16,472 nucleotides of DNA from SIG565 sp045601525 (GCA_045601525.1 JAZRZR010000017.1:1-16472); one strand, 5' to 3'. Positions 6,954 to 14,014 are shown, numbered from the stretch's first letter. The notes: generated by a model from the letters alone, not told the origin. Made by a program: numbers and translations.

Positions 6954-8276
6954 ATGAGCTTAAAAGGAACAAAAAAGGTTGAAACCAATAGGTACGAACT
7001 TGAAATTGTAATAGGTGAAGAGCAATTTGCCGAAGCAGTTGAAAAGGCATATCGCCAAAATGTTAAAAAAATTAACGTGCCTGGTTTCAGAAAGGGTAAA
7101 GCTCCCAAAACTTTTATTGAAAAAATGTACGGTGAAAGCGTTTTCTATGAGGATGCTTTGAATATTCTTTATCCCGATGCAGTTCAGGAAGCAATTGATG
7201 AATCTGGTCTTGAGTTTGTTGATGATAAGATTGATTTTGATATGGTTTCTATCGGTAAAGAGGGTGTCGATTTTAAGGTGGTAATTACCGTAGCACCCGA
7301 GGTTACTCTTGGTCAGTATAAGGGTATTGAGGTAGAGAAGAAGGCAGTTTCGGTTACTGCTAAAGAGGTTAAGGAAGAACTCGAGCGTTTGGCTCAAAGA
7401 AATTCTCGTATGGTATCTGTTGAGGATAGAGCAGCTGCTATGGGTGATACAACCGTTATCGATTTCGAAGGCTTTGTTGATGGCGTTGCTTTCGAAGGCG
7501 GTAAGGGTGAAGGCTTCTCCCTTGAACTCGGCTCAGGTCAGTTCATTCCCGGATTTGAGGAGCAAATTGTTGGACATAACACAAATGATGAGTTTGATGT
7601 TAATGTAACTTTCCCGACTGAATATCACGCTGAGGACCTTGCAGGTAAAGAGGCTGTATTCAAGGTAAAGGTAAATGAGATTAAGGTTCGCGAACTTCCT
7701 GAAATTGATGATGAATTTGCAAAGGATGTAAGCGAGTTTGATACTCTTGATGAACTTAAGAAGGATATCAAGGCAAAATCTCTTGAAAGCAAGAAAAAGG
7801 CCGCTGATGAAGAGTTAGAAAATAAGATCGTTGATAAGATTGTTGAGGGTATGCAGGCTGAAATTCCTGAGGCTATGATTAACAATCGTGTAAATCAAAT
7901 GATTCAAGATTTTGCATATCGTCTACAAATGCAGGGTATGGATATTGAAACATACATTAAGTTTACAGGCGCAAATAAGGATGAGTTTGCAGCTACATTC
8001 CGTCCTAACGCTGAGAAGCAGGTTAAGATGCGTTTGGCCCTTGAGGCAGTAGTTAAGGCTGAAAACCTTACTGCTTCAGATGATGAAGTAAATGCACAAA
8101 TCGAAAAAATGGCTGCTGATTACGGTATCGAGGTTGAGCAGGTTAAGGCTGCAGTTCCTGCAAGCGAGATTGCTAAAGACCTTGCAGTAAATAAGGCAAT
8201 CGATTTTGTAAAGAAAAATGCTGTAATCATCGATGCAAAAGCTAAAAAAGAAGCAGCAAAAAAAGAAGATAAGTAA
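6954..8276 (+). CDS. tig: Trigger factor chaperone
   Basis: Trigger factor is the ribosome-bound chaperone and peptidyl-prolyl isomerase that receives nascent chains at the L23 exit site. The 440-residue protein has the three expected parts: an N-terminal ribosome-binding domain with the signature GFRKGK (44-49), an FKBP-type isomerase domain at about 163-247 (GDTTVIDFEGFVDG to FKVKVNEIK, including FIPGFEEQIVG), and a C-terminal helical chaperone domain to about 430. The C-terminus is lysine-rich. Length is normal. The ATG has an excellent SD, ACGGAGGTAT, about 7 nt upstream. It is followed by clpP after 49 bases and then clpX, the conserved tig-clpP-clpX order, linking folding of new proteins to their degradation. 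Confidence 0.97.
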   Translation: MSLKGTKKVETNRYELEIVIGEEQFAEAVEKAYRQNVKKINVPGFRKGKAPKTFIEKMYGESVFYEDALNILYPDAVQEAIDESGLEFVDDKIDFDMVSIGKEGVDFKVVITVAPEVTLGQYKGIEVEKKAVSVTAKEVKEELERLAQRNSRMVSVEDRAAAMGDTTVIDFEGFVDGVAFEGGKGEGFSLELGSGQFIPGFEEQIVGHNTNDEFDVNVTFPTEYHAEDLAGKEAVFKVKVNEIKVRELPEIDDEFAKDVSEFDTLDELKKDIKAKSLESKKKAADEELENKIVDKIVEGMQAEIPEAMINNRVNQMIQDFAYRLQMQGMDIETYIKFTGANKDEFAATFRPNAEKQVKMRLALEAVVKAENLTASDDEVNAQIEKMAADYGIEVEQVKAAVPASEIAKDLAVNKAIDFVKKNAVIIDAKAKKEAAKKEDK

Positions 8277-8325
8277 TTGATTATAAAGACTAAACCTTGT
8301 TCATAATCTATACGGAGGTGTTTTT

Positions 8326-8913
8326 ATGGATATGAGTTTTATTCCTTATGTTGTTGAGCAAACAAGTAGAGGAGAGCGTTCCTACGATATATTTTCTCGT
8401 TTGCTTAATGACCGTATTATAATGCTTTGTGACCAGGTTAATGATACCACAGCAAGCCTTGTTATCGCTCAAATGCTTTATTTGGAAGCACAGGACCCCG
8501 ATAAAGATATCAATTTCTATATCAACAGTCCAGGCGGTAGCGTTTCGGCAGGTCTTGCAATTTATGATACAATGCAATATATAAAGTGTGATGTCAGCAC
8601 AATTTGTATGGGTATGGCGGCAAGTATGGGCGCATTCTTGTTATCGGCAGGCACCAAGGGCAAGAGATACGCTTTGCCAAATAGTGAAATTATGATTCAT
8701 CAGCCCTTAGGTTCAGCTGAAGGTCAGGCTACTGACATTTTAATTCATGCAAAACATATTGAGATGACACGCGAAAAACTCAATAAAATTTTGGCAGAAA
8801 ACACAGGCCGTGATTTAGAAGAAATCAAGCGCGATACCGAGCGTGATAACTTCATGTCAGCCGAAGAGGCTAAAGAGTACGGCTTGGTTGATAAGGTAAT
8901 TACAAATAGATAG
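8326..8913 (+). CDS. clpP: ATP-dependent Clp protease proteolytic subunit
   Basis: ClpP forms the two-ring tetradecameric serine protease that degrades substrates unfolded by ClpX or ClpC. The 195-residue protein starts near the mature N-terminus (SFIPYVVEQTSRGERSYDIFSRLL), which forms the axial loops. The triad is intact: Ser100 in GMAASMGAFLL, His125 in EIMIHQP, and Asp174 in ERDNFMSAEEA. The handle helix region QATDILIHAKHI is present. Length is normal. The SD ACGGAGGTG lies 5 nt before the ATG. The 49-nt gap after tig holds only a weak promoter-like pair (TTGATT, 8277; CATAAT, 8302; 19-bp spacing), so transcription is most likely from the tig promoter. clpX begins 9 nt after the stop. Confidence 0.98.
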   Translation: MDMSFIPYVVEQTSRGERSYDIFSRLLNDRIIMLCDQVNDTTASLVIAQMLYLEAQDPDKDINFYINSPGGSVSAGLAIYDTMQYIKCDVSTICMGMAASMGAFLLSAGTKGKRYALPNSEIMIHQPLGSAEGQATDILIHAKHIEMTREKLNKILAENTGRDLEEIKRDTERDNFMSAEEAKEYGLVDKVITNR

Positions 8914-8922
8914 GAGATATCT

Positions 8923-10167
8923 ATGTCCAATAAGGATAAAGAAAAGATTTGTTGTTCATTTTGCGGCAAATCTCAGGATGATGCGGTTCGCCTTATAGAA
9001 GGCCCCGGTGTCTATATTTGTGACGGTTGTATTTCCTTTTGTAATTCTCTTTTGATGGATGATGAAGAATTTCTAAAATCTAAAAAACCGGCAAAAAAGA
9101 AAAAGAATTCTGATTTTATTTTGCCGAAGCCCGAAGAAATTAAGGCCAAGCTTGATGAATATGTTATCGGTCAAGATGATGCCAAGAAAATTCTTTCGGT
9201 TGCAGTTTACAACCATTACAAGCGTATTTTTAAAAATGTCGATGATTCGGTTGAACTTAATAAAAGTAATGTAATTCTTTTGGGACCGACAGGTGTAGGT
9301 AAAACCTTGCTTGCCCAAACCCTTGCTAGAATTATTGATGTTCCGATTGCTATTACTGATGCTACAACACTCACCGAAGCTGGTTATGTAGGTGAAGATG
9401 TTGAAAATATTCTTTTGCGTCTTATTCAAGCGGCCGATTTTGATATTGAGCGTGCTGAACACGGCATTATTTATGTTGATGAAATTGATAAGATTGCAAG
9501 AAAATCGGAAAACACCTCGATTACACGTGATGTAAGCGGCGAGGGCGTTCAACAGGCATTGCTTAAAATCTTAGAGGGTGTTGTTGCAAATGTGCCGCCT
9601 CAGGGTGGTAGAAAACATCCCCAACAAGAATTTATTACTATTGATACCACTAATATTCTTTTCATTTGCGCAGGCGCATTTGATGGAATTGATAAGGTGG
9701 TTGAGCGCCGCATTGGAGGTACCACTCTTGGATTCGGCGCAACCGTTAAATCTAAAAAGAATATCGAGGATGAGATTTTAACCACAAAAATCACACATCA
9801 GGACCTTGTAAAGTTTGGTATGATACCCGAACTTGTTGGTCGTTTGCCTGTAATAACAGGTCTTACACCGCTTGATGTAGAAACTCTTATTAAGGTTATG
9901 ACTCAACCTAAAAACTCGATTATAAAGCAATATCAAGCACTTTTTGCTATGGATAATATCCAACTTGTATTTGAAGAAGCAGCCCTTCAAGAAATTGCTA
10001 AAATGGCAATCGAAAGAAAAACGGGCGCTCGAGGCTTACGCTCTATAATTGAAGATGTTCTTAAAGATATAATGTTCACGGCACCATCAGATAGTTCAAT
10101 AACAAAGGTGACTATTACTGTTGATGCCGTTCAGGGTGGCTCACCTAAAATATCTCGTAAAAAATAA
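8923..10167 (+). CDS. clpX: ATP-dependent Clp protease ATPase subunit ClpX
   Basis: ClpX is the hexameric AAA+ unfoldase that feeds ClpP. The 414-residue protein has the N-terminal zinc domain with Cys11, Cys14, Cys33 and Cys36. The ATPase core has Walker A GPTGVGKT (121-128), the pore-1 loop GYVGEDV (154-160), Walker B IIYVDEID (182-189), the RKH pore-2 loop (230-232) and sensor 2 in GARGLRS. The ClpP-docking tripeptide, usually IGF, reads LGF (269-271) inside GTTLGFGATVK. A lysine-rich linker (KKPAKKKKNS) joins the zinc domain to the core. The SD TAGGAGATA precedes the ATG. The gene is 9 nt after clpP and ends the operon at a strong terminator. Confidence 0.98.
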   Translation: MSNKDKEKICCSFCGKSQDDAVRLIEGPGVYICDGCISFCNSLLMDDEEFLKSKKPAKKKKNSDFILPKPEEIKAKLDEYVIGQDDAKKILSVAVYNHYKRIFKNVDDSVELNKSNVILLGPTGVGKTLLAQTLARIIDVPIAITDATTLTEAGYVGEDVENILLRLIQAADFDIERAEHGIIYVDEIDKIARKSENTSITRDVSGEGVQQALLKILEGVVANVPPQGGRKHPQQEFITIDTTNILFICAGAFDGIDKVVERRIGGTTLGFGATVKSKKNIEDEILTTKITHQDLVKFGMIPELVGRLPVITGLTPLDVETLIKVMTQPKNSIIKQYQALFAMDNIQLVFEEAALQEIAKMAIERKTGARGLRSIIEDVLKDIMFTAPSDSSITKVTITVDAVQGGSPKISRKK

Positions 10168-10170
10168 CAA

Positions 10171-10197
10171 AAAGGCAGCCATTGGCTGCCTTTTTTT
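10171..10197 (+). terminator. Intrinsic terminator after clpX
   Basis: A 10-bp perfect stem, AAAGGCAGCC (10171-10180) with GGCTGCCTTT (10184-10193), has an ATT loop and a seven-T tail to 10197. It ends the tig-clpP-clpX operon four bases after the clpX stop. Confidence 0.93.
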
Positions 10198-10215
10198 AGG
10201 AAGTGTAAATTCGGT

Positions 10216-11820
10216 TTGTTCCAAAAAATAAATATCAATTCACTCGAAAAAATTGAATATTTGTTAAAACAAAGAAACACCTTTTCTTGCGAGCATACTC
10301 TCCTTAATCTTGCTGTTTGGGGAGAGGAATTTGATATGCACTATTATTTAGATGACGATATGTTAATTATCCGTGTGCTTGAAAAGAATGGTTTTGTTTT
10401 TTCAGTTCCTTTCTCAAATGACCTTTCTAAATCGGTGATGCTCGTTAAAGAATATTGTGATAAGAATAATATTCTGCCAATTTTTTGGTTTGAGGAGGGA
10501 GAAAGTCTTAACGAATTCCAAAAAATCACTAATGAGGAATATGAGCCTTGTTTGTTGAGGGGAAACTGCGAATATATTTATTTGCGTGAAAATTTAGCCA
10601 ATTTATCCGGCAAAAAATACCACTCAAAAAGAAACCATATATCATCTTTTTCAAAAAAATATAATTGGTGCTATGAAGATATAACAGATGAAAATACCGA
10701 TGAAATTTTGGAAATCGCTCAACAATGGTCCGATGAGAAATTTAATGATAAGTCTATAAATTCCGAAATCGAAGGTATAAAACTAATGCTCGAAAATATC
10801 GAAAAATTTGATATAAGGGGCGGTTTAATAAGAGTTGAAGGGCAGGCGGTTGCATTTTGCCTCGGAACACCTATAAACAGTGAGGTGTTCGATATAAATG
10901 TCGAAAAAGCACTGCCTGAATTTGCGGGTGCCTATCCCGTTATAAATAACGAATTTGCTAAAAGACTAAACTCAAAGTATATTAACCGTGAGGACGATTT
11001 AGGTATTGAAGGACTAAGAAAAGCAAAACTATCATACAAGCCCGAATTTTTGCTTAATAAATATCTTTGTATCCCTAAGAATCTCCTTAAAATGTCGGCC
11101 GATTTGCATAAAGAAACATTTGGGGATAACGGGGAATTCACTGAAAAATTAGTTAGCAACTTCTTTGCAGAAAACTGTTTTTATGTTTTTGAAAATCGTG
11201 AAATCGTAAGCCAAATGTTTGTTCTTGATTGTCAGCTTGAGGGTGAAAAATGCGGCTATATTTATGCCGCAGCAACTACTGCTTCAGAGCGCAATAAAGG
11301 GCATATGAAAAATCTAATTGAAATGGCAAAGCGGTATTATCCAAGACTTTGCTTAAAGCCTGCAAATGAAAGTTTGTATGCATTTTATGAGAAGTTTGGC
11401 TTTCAAACGGCTTTCTATACTAACAATAGTTTTGAAAAACCTACCGATTTTCTTAAAGTGAGATATCAAGAAATAAAAAACATCGAGGAATATAAAAATA
11501 TTAAATCAAGCTTTGGAAGACAAAACGCTTTGAATTTAGGCGATAAAGCCTTGGAGTTGATTTTTGATGAATATCATATTATTACCTCGAAAGATGATTC
11601 TATGGAGTTTTTGGCAACATTTTGCATTGAAAACAACATATTGAAAATTAAAGAACTTTTTTGTAAAAGTAATCCAAATAATTTGATAGCAACACTTATT
11701 GATAATTTTGGTTGTTGTTCCTGTATTTTAGATATGAATTACGGAAAATGCGATGTAAAATCGGGTATGATTTATCCCAAAACTCAAAATAAATTTTATT
11801 TAGGAAATGCAATAGATTAA
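10216..11820 (+). CDS. DUF2156-GNAT fusion protein
   Basis: This 534-residue protein appears to be two acyltransferase-like modules in one chain. Residues 1 to about 285 match DUF2156, the fold of the C-terminal catalytic domain of MprF-type lysyltransferases: an NTFSCEHTLLNLAVW opening, GKKYHSKRNHISSFSKKY (132-149) and GLRKAKLSYKPEFLLNKY (266-283). Residues about 290-410 look like a GNAT acetyltransferase, with RNKGHM (359-364) as the pyrophosphate-loop motif and SLYAFYEKFGF (386-396). A further 120 residues end GMIYPKTQNKFYLGNAID, a tail like that of some Eis-like GNAT proteins. No membrane segment is seen. The start is TTG; AGGAAGTG (10198-10205) lies 10 nt upstream, so the start is less certain. 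There is no clear promoter after the clpX terminator. Substrates are unknown. Confidence 0.8.
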   Translation: MFQKININSLEKIEYLLKQRNTFSCEHTLLNLAVWGEEFDMHYYLDDDMLIIRVLEKNGFVFSVPFSNDLSKSVMLVKEYCDKNNILPIFWFEEGESLNEFQKITNEEYEPCLLRGNCEYIYLRENLANLSGKKYHSKRNHISSFSKKYNWCYEDITDENTDEILEIAQQWSDEKFNDKSINSEIEGIKLMLENIEKFDIRGGLIRVEGQAVAFCLGTPINSEVFDINVEKALPEFAGAYPVINNEFAKRLNSKYINREDDLGIEGLRKAKLSYKPEFLLNKYLCIPKNLLKMSADLHKETFGDNGEFTEKLVSNFFAENCFYVFENREIVSQMFVLDCQLEGEKCGYIYAAATTASERNKGHMKNLIEMAKRYYPRLCLKPANESLYAFYEKFGFQTAFYTNNSFEKPTDFLKVRYQEIKNIEEYKNIKSSFGRQNALNLGDKALELIFDEYHIITSKDDSMEFLATFCIENNILKIKELFCKSNPNNLIATLIDNFGCCSCILDMNYGKCDVKSGMIYPKTQNKFYLGNAID

Positions 11821-11821
11821 A

Positions 11822-11845
11822 AAAAGCAGGGGAAACCCTGCTTTT
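11822..11845. terminator. Bidirectional terminator between the fusion gene and ogg
   Basis: A perfect 10-bp stem, AAAAGCAGGG (11822-11831) with CCCTGCTTTT (11836-11845), is closed by a GAAA tetraloop. It has A/T flanks on both sides, so it serves both convergent genes. The ogg stop codon (complement of 11844-11846) lies at the edge of the stem. Confidence 0.85.
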
Positions 11846-12671
11846 ATAATTTTAGTTTTGTTTGTTGCGCATAGTAAAAAATATATTGTTGAGCAATACC
11901 CGCAAAATCGGTTTCGGCTTCGGGAAGGTTGCCGTTAAAAAGTGTTTTAAAGGCACGCTTTATCCAAACATCAATGGGGAAAACATTTACCTTTCCCATA
12001 CCGTAAAGCATAGCACAATCGGCCACTTTTTTTCCAACACCGTAAATACTCATAAGTCTTTCTCGTGCTTCATTTGAGTTGAGCAAAGAAATTTCTTCTA
12101 AATTAAGTTCACCAAACGCAACTTTTTTTGCTGCATCAAGAATATATTTTGCTCTAAAACCGCTTCGTAAAACTGCTAAATCATCAAGGGTGAGGTTGGC
12201 AATCTTTTCAGCAGTCGGAAAAGCAAAGCCACCCTCAATTTTTTCACCGAAATTTTCACACAATCGCTCAATAATGCCTTTAATACGGGGAATATTTTTG
12301 TTTTGCGAAATAATAAATGAACAAAGCGCTTCCCAGGAATCTTGCCGTAAAATACGAATCCCCGAGCCGAAATCGGCGGCAGTTTTAAGAAGGGGTGTTT
12401 TTATTGAGTTGATAATTTTCGAATATTCTCGAGACAAATCAAAATATTCCCACCAAATGTTTTCAAAATCTTCTTTCGTTGTATTGAAAAGAGTTATGGT
12501 ATTGTCGTTTTGAGTGAGCCTTAAAAATTTACCCTTGGCAATTCCGCACCACTCACCATTTTCCAATTGCTTCCAACGAAATGCCTGTCCGCAATCAAGG
12601 GTTTGTGCCAAATCGAAACAATCGGCATTTTCTAAATAAATATTACCGTTTTTATAAGTGATTTCAAACAT
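11844..12671 (-). CDS. ogg: 8-oxoguanine DNA glycosylase (OGG1-type)
   Basis: This base-excision repair enzyme removes oxidised guanine from DNA and can nick the resulting abasic site. The 275-residue protein has an N-terminal OGG domain with the TLDCGQAFRWK signature (24-34), then a helix-hairpin-helix GPD domain. Catalytic Lys215 lies in GVGKKVADCAM and Asp234 in FPIDVW; SFIISQNKNIPRIKGII (118-134) is typical. Length is normal for clostridial OGG. The frame extends four codons upstream to a TTG, but that TTGGAG is itself the ribosome binding site, so the ATG whose complement is 12669-12671 is the start. It is convergent with the fusion gene and has a back-to-back promoter with the DUF6062 gene. 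Confidence 0.95.
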   Translation of the reverse strand: MFEITYKNGNIYLENADCFDLAQTLDCGQAFRWKQLENGEWCGIAKGKFLRLTQNDNTITLFNTTKEDFENIWWEYFDLSREYSKIINSIKTPLLKTAADFGSGIRILRQDSWEALCSFIISQNKNIPRIKGIIERLCENFGEKIEGGFAFPTAEKIANLTLDDLAVLRSGFRAKYILDAAKKVAFGELNLEEISLLNSNEARERLMSIYGVGKKVADCAMLYGMGKVNVFPIDVWIKRAFKTLFNGNLPEAETDFAGIAQQYIFYYAQQTKLKL

Positions 12672-12698
12672 AAAATTCTCCAAATTTTTTATATGAAT

Positions 12699-12727
12699 AT
12701 TTTAATATAAAAGTTCAAAAAAATCAA
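12699..12727 (-). promoter_or_regulatory. Promoter for ogg
   Basis: Read on the minus strand, TTGATT (complement of 12722-12727) and TAAAAT (complement of 12699-12704) are 17 bp apart. Transcription would start near 12692, giving a leader of about 20 nt to the ogg ATG. The -35 box is only 5 bp from the -35 box of the divergent DUF6062 promoter, so the two may interfere or share regulation. Confidence 0.55.
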
Positions 12728-12732
12728 ACACT

Positions 12733-12760
12733 TTGCAAAAATTAAATTATGTTGTATAAT
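12733..12760 (+). promoter_or_regulatory. Promoter for the DUF6062 gene
   Basis: TTGCAA (12733-12738) and a consensus TATAAT (12755-12760) are 16 bp apart. Transcription would start near 12767, so the in-frame ATG at 12749 lies upstream of the transcript. This supports the GTG at 12782 as the real start. Confidence 0.7.
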
Positions 12761-12781
12761 AATTTTAAGGAGTTGATTTTT

Positions 12782-13474
12782 GTGCGTGATGATATTTGCA
12801 CTATACCGATTAGCGAGGTTTTCGAGGTAAATGATGGTTGTCCTATATGCCGTATGAGAAAAACTGTTGAAGACCATATCGTTGATTATATAATGGGTGC
12901 CGCAATGATGGAACCCGATGTGAGAATTGAGACTAATAAGATTGGTTTTTGCGAAAAGCATTACGATATGATGCTATCCCATAGGGGAAGACTTGCTTTG
13001 GCACTTATGCTTCAATCGCATCTTGAAGAGCAAAAAAAGGCTATTTTTGATAAAAAAGCTTTTAATTCTCCAAAAGCCAAAGCGGGAAAGGCAAAAATTC
13101 TTAATGAATCTTGCTTTATTTGTCAAAAAATAGAGTGGGGTATGGAGAGAATGATTGCGACAATTTACCGAACCTATGAAAATGAAAGGGAATTTCGTGA
13201 ACTTTTTGATAATCAACCGATGTTTTGTCTTAAACATTATCAGTTGTTAGTTGATGGGCTTGATAAGAAGAATATGCGTCGCTATGGTGATGATTTTTTG
13301 AAATCATTAACAAATATTACTGCCGCTCATATTGCCTCGTTAAAATGTGATGTGGATAATTATTGCAAGGTGTATAATTATCAAAATAATACTGAAAACT
13401 GTGATTGGGAGAATGCAAAAGATTCGGTTGAGAGAAGCATTGATTTCTTAACCGGTCGCATATCTAACGAGTAA
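12782..13474 (+). CDS. DUF6062-like protein with duplicated CxxC-CxxH motif
   Basis: This 230-residue protein of unknown function resembles the DUF6062 family of Clostridia. Two copies of the same metal-ligand-like pattern are visible. Copy one has Cys20 and Cys23 (CPIC), then Cys57 and His60 (CEKH). Copy two has Cys111 and Cys114 (CFIC), then Cys149 and His152 (CLKH). The gap between the pairs is nearly equal (33 and 34 residues), and both end in a KHY tract, pointing to an internal duplication. There is no signal peptide or membrane span, so it is probably cytoplasmic. The start is GTG with AAGGAG (12767-12772) 9 nt upstream; the ATG at 12749 overlaps the promoter. It is transcribed alone and followed by a terminator. 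Zinc binding is inference. Confidence 0.82.
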   Translation: MRDDICTIPISEVFEVNDGCPICRMRKTVEDHIVDYIMGAAMMEPDVRIETNKIGFCEKHYDMMLSHRGRLALALMLQSHLEEQKKAIFDKKAFNSPKAKAGKAKILNESCFICQKIEWGMERMIATIYRTYENEREFRELFDNQPMFCLKHYQLLVDGLDKKNMRRYGDDFLKSLTNITAAHIASLKCDVDNYCKVYNYQNNTENCDWENAKDSVERSIDFLTGRISNE

Positions 13475-13529
13475 TATTTGCAGTTGAAAACTTTACATAA
13501 TGTTTGCATTTTTTGTAGAAAAAGGCACG

Positions 13530-13556
13530 AAAAACCGCTTCAACAAGCGGTTTTTT
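13530..13556 (+). terminator. Intrinsic terminator after the DUF6062 gene
   Basis: An 11-bp perfect stem, AAAAACCGCTT (13530-13540) with AAGCGGTTTTT (13545-13555), has a CAAC loop and a T-run. It ends transcription about 55 bases after the DUF6062 stop. The 55 bases between stop and stem hold no recognisable element. Confidence 0.9.
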
Positions 13557-13572
13557 CCACTTTTCCACCGAG

Positions 13573-13581
13573 TTATTCACA
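13573..13581 (+). other. Consensus DnaA-box-like 9-mer
   Basis: TTATTCACA matches the TTATNCACA DnaA-box consensus exactly. TTTTCCAC occurs twice in tandem just before it (13553-13560 and 13561-13568), resembling sequence near some replication origins. It is one strong box only, and no dnaA, dnaN or rpmH gene is nearby, so it is not called an origin. In AT-rich DNA about one such 9-mer per window is expected by chance. Confidence 0.25.
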
Positions 13582-13613
13582 TTTTTATGTAAACCTGAAT
13601 AAAAAAATGTGAA
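13576..13613. repeat. Inverted repeat upstream of the small membrane protein gene
   Basis: Perfect 11-bp arms, TTCACATTTTT (13576-13586) and AAAAATGTGAA (13603-13613), are separated by 16 bases. There is no terminal T-run, and it lies 32 bases before the downstream start. It could be an operator or a leader hairpin, and it overlaps the DnaA-box-like 9-mer. Confidence 0.45.
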
Positions 13614-13644
13614 TTGCCAATAATTGAATTAAGGCGGTGGTTTT

Positions 13645-13920
13645 TTGGTAAAAGGAACTAATAGAACTGTAATTGAAATCAACGATACAGGTAATAAAAT
13701 GTTTGAAAAAGTAATACTTTTTGTAAGCGCTGAATACGGAAATATATCAACAAAACGTTTAAGAAAGGAATCTGAATTATTATTAGATAGTTATTCTGAA
13801 AAACCGATGATGCAACCTAAAACAATACGCAAGTTATATAAAAAGAAAAGGGTGGTTGCATATGTTGCAAGCGGACTTTTAGGTATAGGTATCATTGTCG
13901 GTTTGATAATACTCTTTTAA
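13645..13920 (+). CDS. Small tail-anchored membrane protein, unknown function
   Basis: I recognise no named family with confidence; the MVKG start and overall build resemble short uncharacterised proteins of Clostridia. The 91-residue protein has a soluble N-terminal part (1-65, predicted mixed helix and strand, with VIEINDTGNKMFEKVILFVS). A very basic stretch KLYKKKR (64-70) follows, then one hydrophobic segment to the C-terminus (about 71-91, rich in Gly, Leu and Ile). This fits a C-terminally anchored protein with its N-terminus in the cytoplasm. The start is TTG, preceded by AAGGCGGTGG (13631-13640) 4 nt upstream, a near-consensus ribosome binding site; no better start exists. It lies between two terminators and so forms its own transcription unit. 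No clear promoter was found. Confidence 0.72.
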   Translation: MVKGTNRTVIEINDTGNKMFEKVILFVSAEYGNISTKRLRKESELLLDSYSEKPMMQPKTIRKLYKKKRVVAYVASGLLGIGIIVGLIILF

Positions 13921-13935
13921 TAATTTGTAAATTAT

Positions 13936-13966
13936 AAAGCAAGTAAGGTATTTTACTTGCTTTTTT
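13936..13966 (+). terminator. Terminator after the small membrane protein gene
   Basis: An 11-bp perfect stem, AAAGCAAGTAA (13936-13946) with TTACTTGCTTT (13953-13963), encloses a 6-nt loop and runs into T residues through 13966. Its descending arm also carries the -35 box of the next promoter. Confidence 0.88.
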
Positions 13967-13985
13967 AGTTATATTATTATATAAT
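13957..13985 (+). promoter_or_regulatory. Promoter for the two-gene membrane module
   Basis: TTGCTT (13957-13962) and a consensus TATAAT (13980-13985) are exactly 17 bp apart. The -35 box lies inside the 3' arm and T-run of the preceding terminator. Transcription would start near 13992, about 23 nt before the ATG at 14015. Confidence 0.65.
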
Positions 13986-14014
13986 TATTTAGATAAAAAC
14001 ATAGGAGATAGGAA

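Noticed and set aside
8277..8307. Promoter between tig and clpP
   Set aside because: TTGATT and CATAAT are 19 bp apart and the -10 is weak; co-transcription with tig is simpler.
12079..12513. 144-codon open frame on the plus strand opposite ogg
   Set aside because: It is antisense to a gene with intact catalytic motifs and has no start context or family pattern of its own.
12672..12683. Upstream TTG start for ogg
   Set aside because: TTGGAG is the ribosome binding site of the ATG four codons downstream.
12749..12781. Upstream ATG start for the DUF6062 protein
   Set aside because: It overlaps the -10 box of the gene's own promoter and would not be in the transcript; the GTG at 12782 has a proper ribosome binding site.
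13553..13581. Chromosomal replication origin
   Set aside because: Only one consensus DnaA box is present, with no dnaA, dnaN, rpmH or AT-rich unwinding array beside it.
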